From the NCBI GenBank assembly GCA_024408765.1, contig JAKSUR010000009.1:1-36189 (forward strand): 36,189 bases of DNA. The letters run 5' to 3'. This document shows positions 31,036 to 36,189 of this stretch, piece by piece. Numbering within the stretch: the stretch's first letter is position 1; each line of letters opens with the position of its first letter. The notes beneath the pieces are model-generated. The model was not told the origin of the DNA. It ran no database searches and worked only from the letters and a program-made list of their open reading frames with translations. Source of the DNA: a bacterium. Lineage in GTDB: Bacteria > Cyanobacteriota > Vampirovibrionia > Gastranaerophilales > Gastranaerophilaceae. The position numbers and the translations under genes are program-made.

Positions 31036-31596
31036 TTATTGTTGTTTAAGTAAATATTTCTTTGCGCAATCAAACATCGAATTTACCAATTCAGTATTAG
31101 AATATATGTTTAGCCCTGCGGACTCTAAAACTTGTTTCAATCTTGTTTCCCACATGCTATAAAGTTCTTCATTCGGGATATTAAGTGTTTTTCCGATTAA
31201 TTTTAATTCTTTATAATCAATAGGAAGCGGAATCGCACCTCGAAGCATATCAACTATATCAAGTCTTTTTTTTCTGGGAAAAGATTTTAAAAAATTTACA
31301 ACCGAAAGTTTATTTTCTTTTAAATAATCTTTTATTATTTCTACCGATTCATCAACTAAAATAGGTTCTTGCGGAATTCTGTATTCACCGAATTCATCGG
31401 GATTAATTTCCATAACAGTGGAAATTCTCTCAATAGTTGTTCCTCTGGTAGAAAATGGTACGGTTTCATCAATCAGGTTGTATACATAAGAAAGAGTAAC
31501 TCCAATCATTTCCGCAAAATCACGTTTATGTAAAGATGCCTTATTTAAAAATTTTGCAACTTTTTCCGAGCTTTTTTCTGGAATTATTTGTTTCAT
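31036..31596 (-). CDS. XRE-type helix-turn-helix protein
   Basis: This 186-aa protein has a Cro/C1-type HTH at about residues 12-65: K-V-A-K-F-L-N-K-A-S-L-H-K-R-D-F-A-E-M-I-G-V-T-L-S-Y-V-Y-N-L, followed by T-T-I-E-R-I-S-T-V-M-E-I-N-P-D-E-F. The remainder is helical and contains a second, HTH-like repeat (E-L-K-L-I-G-K-T-L-N-I-P-N-E-E-L). The start at 31594-31596 is preferred since GAGG lies 8 nt upstream; an ATG two codons earlier is too close to it. Its target is unknown. It lies between lepB and the MFS exporter, both on the same strand, and might regulate the exporter. Confidence 0.75.
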   Translation of the reverse strand: MKQIIPEKSSEKVAKFLNKASLHKRDFAEMIGVTLSYVYNLIDETVPFSTRGTTIERISTVMEINPDEFGEYRIPQEPILVDESVEIIKDYLKENKLSVVNFLKSFPRKKRLDIVDMLRGAIPLPIDYKELKLIGKTLNIPNEELYSMWETRLKQVLESAGLNIYSNTELVNSMFDCAKKYLLKQQ

Positions 31597-31629
31597 AATC
31601 ATTACCTCATAATTTACATAAATCTGTTA

Positions 31630-31635
31630 ATTATA
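31630..31635 (-). promoter_or_regulatory. Candidate -10 for the XRE-type gene
   Basis: TATAAT on the minus strand lies 34 nt before the ATG in the 128-bp spacer between lepB and the XRE-type gene, giving room for a leader with the GAGG site. I found no clear -35. The spacer also holds an imperfect palindrome (31682-31693, AACTGTACTGTT, 10 of 12 paired positions) and the exact palindrome CTAAATTTAG (31666-31675); either could be an operator for the HTH protein. Confidence 0.35.
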
Positions 31636-31724
31636 AGATAAGTTAATTTAAAATTTTTTATAATCCTAAATTTAGATATACAACTGTACTGTTTTTATAA
31701 AGTCTAAAATTATAAATAAATGTT

Positions 31725-32375
31725 TTATCTGCCGTCACTTAATATATTGATTCTGTTTAAAGGCCAAAATATAAATACGGCCCTTCCTATAAATCTGTTT
31801 TGCGGTAATGTCCCCCAATATCTGCTGTCCTGCGAATTACCACGATTATCACCCATCATAAAATATTCACCTTCGGGAATAATAAAAGGGCCGCAATACA
31901 TATTTTCTCTGCATTTATTAAAGTCATATTCGCTCATGATATATTCTTCATTGAGCGGAGTATCATTTATGTAAACTTTGTATGCACCATTTTCTTCTTG
32001 TTTAATCTGTATTTTTTCTCCGGGAAGTCCTATTACACGTTTTATATATGCAATATCTTTGCAGAAAAACCCTGTTAATCGGCTAAATACAGACCAAGGA
32101 TCGGTTTTAAGTTTTACAAACGGAGGGTAAAATATCATAACATCACCTCTTTGGGGGGTGTTTTCAAATTTGTGTATATCCAAGATATTATGATATTTTG
32201 TAAGTTTTTCAACTACAATTCTATCACCTTCCAAAAGTGTAGGTCGCATTGACCCTGACGGAATCCAACGTAATTCTGCTATAAAAAATCTTATTAATAT
32301 AACGTCAACTACGACAAAGACAATTGTATCAACCGTTTCTTTTAAACCTGCTTTAAATTTCTCTTTATCTATCAT
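31725..32375 (-). CDS. lepB: Signal peptidase I
   Basis: This 216-aa inner-membrane protease removes Sec signal peptides. One N-terminal TM helix (about residues 16-33) precedes the catalytic Ser42 in I-P-S-G-S-M-R-P-T-L, and the general base Lys112 in A-Y-I-K-R-V-I-G-L-P-G-E. The conserved G-D-N-R-G-N-S-Q-D-S-R-Y-W-G segment follows. Length and order match the single-TM bacterial type. The ATG overlaps the stop of the prenyl synthase (ATGA), so the two are coupled. Its likely clients in this window include CtpA, DUF2993, M16 and the TolC-like protein. Confidence 0.95.
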   Translation of the reverse strand: MIDKEKFKAGLKETVDTIVFVVVDVILIRFFIAELRWIPSGSMRPTLLEGDRIVVEKLTKYHNILDIHKFENTPQRGDVMIFYPPFVKLKTDPWSVFSRLTGFFCKDIAYIKRVIGLPGEKIQIKQEENGAYKVYINDTPLNEEYIMSEYDFNKCRENMYCGPFIIPEGEYFMMGDNRGNSQDSRYWGTLPQNRFIGRAVFIFWPLNRINILSDGR

Positions 32376-33151
32376 AATTTGTTAATTAAATCCTCTAATT
32401 CAAATTTATAAATATTTTTTGGCATTAAATTTATCAGCTCTCTTAACTCCTCTTTATAATTATCTGATAAAATTTTACTCTTTTCAATACCAAAAATATC
32501 TTTTGCTGTACAAATCCTATTTTTTTTATCATTTTCTGATGAAAATTCTTCAAAATCGTTTTTAATTTGATAACACAAACCAAACAATTCTCCGAATTTT
32601 TCTGCATTTACGACATCAAGATTAAGAAGAATTGACATACTTTTTAATATAGCAATAAAAAGGCTTGCTGTTTTATTTTTACAAATATCCAAGTAATCTC
32701 CTTCTGAAGGAATTTTGTTTCTGAAGAAATACTGTTTAATTTCAGCCTTTGCCATATTCTGAATTGTTTGGTTAAAAATATTCATAATGTTGGAATTATC
32801 AATTTCCAACAGCAATTTAACAGCTTGTGAAACCAAATAATCACCGCTCAAAATTGATATTTTTGACGTAAACTTTTTCCCTATTGTACTTTCACCACGT
32901 CTAAAATCAGAGTCATCAATAACATCATCATGCAATAGTGATGCGTTATGTATAAGTTCTGTTGCAACCAATACGCTGTATATATTGTCATCAACATCTT
33001 TCTCATAAGCTTTTGCATACAGAAGTGCGACTTTTGAACGTATACGCTTTGAACCGCAATTTAAAAATTTTTCCAATTCGCAATTCGGCAATAAATTTTC
33101 AATAGATTCAGAAAGTTTTTTATCAATAATTATAAGCTCTTTTTCTAACAT
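32372..33151 (-). CDS. Short polyprenyl diphosphate synthase with altered second Asp motif
   Basis: This 259-aa protein has the trans-isoprenyl diphosphate synthase fold but is about 60 residues shorter than usual. It keeps G-S-K-R-I-R (residues 33-38), H-N-A-S-L-L-H-D-D-V-I-D-D (first Asp motif, DDVID at 75-79), F-R-R-G and the K-N-K-T motif. The second Asp-rich motif reads Q-I-K-N-D-F-E-E (N198, D199, E202) instead of D-D-x-x-D, so metal binding is altered. It may be a regulatory or low-activity subunit, or make a short or medium chain (quinone or carrier side chain). No Shine-Dalgarno is seen; an extended -10 (TG-A-TATTAT) sits 6 nt before the ATG. Confidence 0.78.
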   Translation of the reverse strand: MLEKELIIIDKKLSESIENLLPNCELEKFLNCGSKRIRSKVALLYAKAYEKDVDDNIYSVLVATELIHNASLLHDDVIDDSDFRRGESTIGKKFTSKISILSGDYLVSQAVKLLLEIDNSNIMNIFNQTIQNMAKAEIKQYFFRNKIPSEGDYLDICKNKTASLFIAILKSMSILLNLDVVNAEKFGELFGLCYQIKNDFEEFSSENDKKNRICTAKDIFGIEKSKILSDNYKEELRELINLMPKNIYKFELEDLINKL

Positions 33152-33157
33152 ATAAAA

Positions 33158-33166
33158 ATAATATCA
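33158..33166 (-). promoter_or_regulatory. Extended -10 of a leaderless prenyl-synthase-lepB promoter
   Basis: On the minus strand TG-A-TATTAT is followed by TTTTAT and then ATG (33149-33151). No ribosome-binding site precedes the ATG and the -35 is not recognisable, which is tolerated by extended -10 promoters. It lies in a 60-bp spacer after the M16 gene stop. Confidence 0.45.
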
Positions 33167-33211
33167 CAAAATGTAATGTATTAATTTTACCCAATAGTAT
33201 ATATAATATTT

Positions 33212-35785
33212 TTATTTTACAACGGATTCGACATATATATTGTTAAAATATTTATTTGCTACGCTCAAAATATCCGAAGCTGTAACATTATCAATCATTT
33301 TTATGTATTCGGGAAGAAAATCATATCCAAATCCCAACACTTCAAAGTTTCCTGTCGCTGATGCTTTGTCGGAATTCGTTTCCAATGCAACTATAAAGCC
33401 TCCCTTTAATCTTTCTTTTGCCTCATTTAATTCTGTATCAGAAACAAATTCAATTTTTAATCGTTCTATTTCTTTTTTAATTTTTTCTTTTGAATAGTTC
33501 AGTGTTTCCGGATTTGTACCGATATAAGCAACAAAATTACCACCAAGCTTCTTCGGTGTATATGACGAACCTAATTGATAAGCCAATCCGTCTTGTTCAC
33601 GAAGATTTCTGAAAAGTCTTGAACTCATACCGCTACCGAGCATGGTATTTAAGACTTTTAATGTTACAAAATCTTTTTTGTTATTAACTCCCGCTGTTTG
33701 CCAACCAAGAAAAAGCCACGCAGTTTTTAAATCTTTTATTGATTGAGCAATTTCTTTGTGCGAGGTTAATTTAGTTACTTTATAATCAGAGTAATTGAAA
33801 ATTGGCATATTTTTATCTCTAAAAATTGAACCGAATGCATTAATCATTTTTTCATCAGAAATATTTCCGTTTACGGATATAACAATATTCTTTGAATCAA
33901 AAATTTTATTATAATATTCAAGAATATCGTTTCTTGTAACAGAAGAAATGTATTTTTCTATTATCTTGTTGGTATGTGAGTAAACACTGTTTTCAAATAT
34001 CATTGTTTTATAATTTTCAAAAGCGACATTCATAGGAATATCTCGTTTTTGTTTAATAACTCCAAGTATTTCAGAACGCTTCTTTTCAATTTCATAATCG
34101 TCAAAAACAGCTCTGTTTAATATTTCATCTAAGATTTCAACAGTCAAATCTATCGCAGAGGTTGTTGTTTGAACATTTATCACAAATGTATCTTCTGTGC
34201 ATGAAGGAGATATTTTGATTCCGTTTTCATCCATGATTTGAGCCAATTCTTGTGCCGAATACTTTTGTGTGCCCTTTAATAATAAAGCAGAAGTCATTGT
34301 GCCTTCGCCGATTTTCTTTTCTAAAAATTCTCCGCCTTTTGCGAAAATGCTTATTGCAATAATATCGTTATTTCTATGATTATTTACAAGTAAAGTTGAT
34401 TTGTTATCAACAACATATTTTGTAATTCCATCATTTTCCGAGATTTTTTTTGCGGAATGTCTTTGTTTATCACCTTGAGAAACTTTACAATCAGTTGATT
34501 TTGGCAATAACATTGAAACCGCACTTCTGTTTACACCAAGATATTTTTGAGCAACCTTTTGAATATCAGATAAATTAACATTGCTTATATTTTGAAGATA
34601 ATTTTTGTACAAATCCGAATTGCCTGTAAGTGCCATAATATATCCGAGTTCTGAAGCTATATTAGAGGTTGATTCTCTTGAATAATAAGTATCTTGTTCG
34701 ATTATTTTTTTTGCGGTATTCAATTCTTCTTCCGTTACGCCGTATTTTTGAATATTTTCAATTTCATTAAAAATCGATTTTTCAATTTTTTCCGAATTTA
34801 AAGGATTAAAATTTGCACTTATGCACAAAATCCCGTCATCACGAAAGCTTCCGTTGCTTGATGATATTGAATATACCAACCCTTTCTGTTCTTTAATATT
34901 CCGATAGAGTCTTGAAGTTTTACCTCCGCCCAAAATTTGTCCCAGTAAATCAAGCGCATAAGTTTCGTTATCGTCAATTGGGACTGTACGAAATCCAATC
35001 ATCATATACCCTGTTTCGGTATCTGTATATTCAACTTTCCTTTTTGGAGAAATGAGCAAATGCTCTTTTTTAAATGTTTTTTTGAAAGGTTTTCTATACT
35101 CTTTATTAAAATATGTATTAACTTTTTCAATAACAGATTGAGTATCAACATCTCCGACAACAAGAGTTACCATATTTGACGGTGAATAAAATTTGTTAAA
35201 ATAATCCAAAATTTCTTCTCGTCTTATAGTTGAAATAATATCAGCAGAGCCGATAACTTTTCTTTTGTATGGATGTTGTGTGTACATCAATTCATTAAGA
35301 TTTTCAGACACTTTTTTTGAAGGTGTATTTATATCTTTGGAAATTTCTTCAAGCACGACTTTTCTTTCTTTTTCAAGTTCGTTTCTCGGAATTTGCGGAT
35401 TTAAAAGCATGTCGGAATGAAGTTCTAATGCAGTGTCAAAGTGTTCGGAGGGAATTGTTATATAATAGTGCGTATAATCTTTACTTGTTGCCGCATTCAC
35501 AATTGCACCTTTGGATTCGAGTATTCTGTCAAAATCACCTGTGGGGTGTTGTTTTGTGCCTTTAAAAAACAAATGCTCCAGAAAATGAGCAACACCGCTA
35601 TTTGAATCATTTTCGTTAATTGAACCTGTTTTTACCCAAGTATCAATTGTAACAATCGGGTTTGTCTTAACTTCTTCTACAATAAGAGTTTGTCCGTTTG
35701 AAAGTTTATGTACAGTAAAATCAGCCGCATAAACATACGCTGAAAAACACATTATGAATATGACTGCAAAAAAATGTCTTAACAT
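33212..35785 (-). CDS. Periplasmic M16 (pitrilysin-type) zinc protease, two-domain
   Basis: This 857-aa exported protease has a signal peptide (residues 1-20, ending Y-V-Y-A). The active domain has the inverted zinc motif H-F-L-E-H (67-71) with the downstream Glu in V-V-L-E-E-I (about 146-147). The second half repeats the fold but its zinc motif position reads as L-L-K-G-T-Q-K, so it is the inactive partner, as in other full-length M16 proteins. A R-L-Y-R-N-I-K-E-Q-K-G-L-V-Y segment and its repeat S-R-L-F-R-N-L-R-E-Q-D-G-L-A-Y are the substrate-gripping R/Y motif. The ATG at 35783-35785 has GGAGG at 4-5 nt. It diverges from the TolC-like gene. Confidence 0.92.
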   Translation of the reverse strand: MLRHFFAVIFIMCFSAYVYAADFTVHKLSNGQTLIVEEVKTNPIVTIDTWVKTGSINENDSNSGVAHFLEHLFFKGTKQHPTGDFDRILESKGAIVNAATSKDYTHYYITIPSEHFDTALELHSDMLLNPQIPRNELEKERKVVLEEISKDINTPSKKVSENLNELMYTQHPYKRKVIGSADIISTIRREEILDYFNKFYSPSNMVTLVVGDVDTQSVIEKVNTYFNKEYRKPFKKTFKKEHLLISPKRKVEYTDTETGYMMIGFRTVPIDDNETYALDLLGQILGGGKTSRLYRNIKEQKGLVYSISSSNGSFRDDGILCISANFNPLNSEKIEKSIFNEIENIQKYGVTEEELNTAKKIIEQDTYYSRESTSNIASELGYIMALTGNSDLYKNYLQNISNVNLSDIQKVAQKYLGVNRSAVSMLLPKSTDCKVSQGDKQRHSAKKISENDGITKYVVDNKSTLLVNNHRNNDIIAISIFAKGGEFLEKKIGEGTMTSALLLKGTQKYSAQELAQIMDENGIKISPSCTEDTFVINVQTTTSAIDLTVEILDEILNRAVFDDYEIEKKRSEILGVIKQKRDIPMNVAFENYKTMIFENSVYSHTNKIIEKYISSVTRNDILEYYNKIFDSKNIVISVNGNISDEKMINAFGSIFRDKNMPIFNYSDYKVTKLTSHKEIAQSIKDLKTAWLFLGWQTAGVNNKKDFVTLKVLNTMLGSGMSSRLFRNLREQDGLAYQLGSSYTPKKLGGNFVAYIGTNPETLNYSKEKIKKEIERLKIEFVSDTELNEAKERLKGGFIVALETNSDKASATGNFEVLGFGYDFLPEYIKMIDNVTASDILSVANKYFNNIYVESVVK

Positions 35786-35851
35786 AGATCCTCCATAAAA
35801 CAAGATATTTATATAATATTACATATTAAAATATTTTACCAGCTAACCGAG

Positions 35852-35880
35852 GTGACATTAAAAATTCTTCGTGTTAAAAT
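35852..35880 (+). promoter_or_regulatory. Leaderless promoter of the TolC-like gene
   Basis: GTGACA (35852-35857), 17-nt spacer ending in TG-T, then TAAAAT (35875-35880), then 7 nt and ATG. Both -35 and -10 differ from consensus by one base, and an extended TGn is present. This is the best-formed promoter in the set of SD-less genes. Confidence 0.6.
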
Positions 35881-35887
35881 TTTTCTG

Positions 35888-36189
35888 ATGAAAAAGTTTA
35901 AAACATTAGCTATCACATTTACTTTATTAATTTTGTGTGCAAATAATGTTATTGCGCATGGTGATGATGATTTGGATTTTTTCCATGAAGTTACAATTAG
36001 TAAAGATAAACCTTTAACAATAATCGATTGTGTTTCTCTGGCTTATCAAAACAGCCCTAAAATCAAGAGAGAAAAATATAATCTTGATATAGCACAAAGT
36101 AACTTAGGAATAGCGAAATCGGGATATTTCCCTGTAATAAATGCAGGAGTTGGAATTAGGACATCTAAAGGGAATATTTCTGTTTGTGA
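35888..36189 (+). CDS. TolC-family outer-membrane protein, N-terminal part (cut by window edge)
   Basis: The first 100 codons are visible and run off the right end. Residues 1-22 form a Sec signal peptide (KKFK, hydrophobic core, N-V-I-A). The mature part opens with an acidic stretch (H-G-D-D-D-L-D), then L-T-I-I-D-C-V-S-L-A-Y-Q-N-S-P-K-I-K, then I-A-Q-S-N-L-G-I-A-K-S-G-Y-F-P-V-I-N-A-G-V-G. This is the usual first helix pair of TolC-like efflux proteins, where A-L-x-N-N-P and A-R-A-x-Y-x-P recur. It indicates an outer membrane. No ribosome-binding site is present before the ATG. Confidence 0.82.
   Translation, partial: MKKFKTLAITFTLLILCANNVIAHGDDDLDFFHEVTISKDKPLTIIDCVSLAYQNSPKIKREKYNLDIAQSNLGIAKSGYFPVINAGVGIRTSKGNISVC

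Noticed and set aside
31666-31693. Operator palindromes for the XRE-type regulator
   Set aside because: Short AT-rich palindromes in a 128-bp spacer are expected by chance; kept only as a note in the promoter entry.
1-36189. CRISPR arrays, tRNA or rRNA genes, riboswitch-like leaders
   Set aside because: I scanned by eye for regularly spaced direct repeats, tRNA-like cloverleaf segments and long structured leaders and found none; a covariance-model search would be decisive.

Overview
The window is 36 kb of AT-rich, densely coded bacterial chromosome. It holds one N-terminal GAPDH fragment, about 31 complete protein genes and a truncated TolC-like gene at the right edge. I see no rRNA, tRNA, CRISPR array, transposase or integrase. 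The envelope genes (TolC-like outer-membrane protein, M16 protease with a signal peptide, DUF2993/LmeA-like protein) point to a diderm. Low GC, cyanobacterium-like gene families and a distinctive class of FK(S/A)-tagged proteins best fit the non-photosynthetic cyanobacterial relatives (Vampirovibrionia/Melainabacteria, e.g. Gastranaerophilales). That placement is an inference, not shown by a marker gene.

Layout. 1-140: gapA start (minus). 323-4006: family-10 glycoside-hydrolase-like protein, a small zinc-ribbon protein and a PepT-like M20 peptidase, chained by overlapping ends, then an unknown 124-aa protein. 3996-5847: folC-adk (minus). 5902-6453: FKAN-tagged GNAT-like protein. 6456-7780: unknown 107-aa protein, HxlR regulator and UPF0173 hydrolase in one minus operon. 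7871-9730: DAHP synthase and an HpcH-type aldolase/lyase. 9763-13304: a tight minus operon (membrane-anchored unknown, DUF2993, GerMN, HicB-like, RimI, BioY). 13344-16760: mutS-speB. 16541-20511: a rearranged locus, see below. 20457-24595: ctpA, recJ and a multi-pass membrane protein. 24582-29736: polA, plsY, holA, holB on the minus strand. 29789-35785: Fsr-like MFS exporter, XRE-type regulator, lepB, a short polyprenyl synthase and an M16 protease, all minus. 35888-end: TolC-like protein.

The most unusual region lies between speB and ctpA. It contains two consecutive units of about 2 kb. Each has an speB 3' end, a minus-strand accessory gene and the ctpA promoter plus first codons. The unit boundary (18511/18512) is a ctpA-speB fusion at a short imperfect microhomology. 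The two accessory genes are different: a 517-aa protein with a split, degenerate HNH-like zinc motif, and a 526-aa two-TM/coiled-coil protein. Both carry an N-terminal F-K-S tag, and a similar F-K-A-N tag starts the unlinked GNAT-like protein. I read this as a variable cargo slot in which two alternative cargo genes have been stacked in tandem.

A second recurring signal is that at least five genes (folC, mutS, holA, the polyprenyl synthase and the TolC-like gene) lack a Shine-Dalgarno sequence. Each has a -10-like hexamer 6-7 nt before its ATG, which suggests leaderless mRNAs. Most other genes have clear GGAG/GAGG sites.

Apart from these features the content is housekeeping: mismatch repair (MutS), recombination/repair (RecJ, PolA), the clamp loader (HolA/HolB), phospholipid and isoprenoid synthesis (PlsY, prenyl synthase), folate, nucleotide and aromatic metabolism, and protein export.
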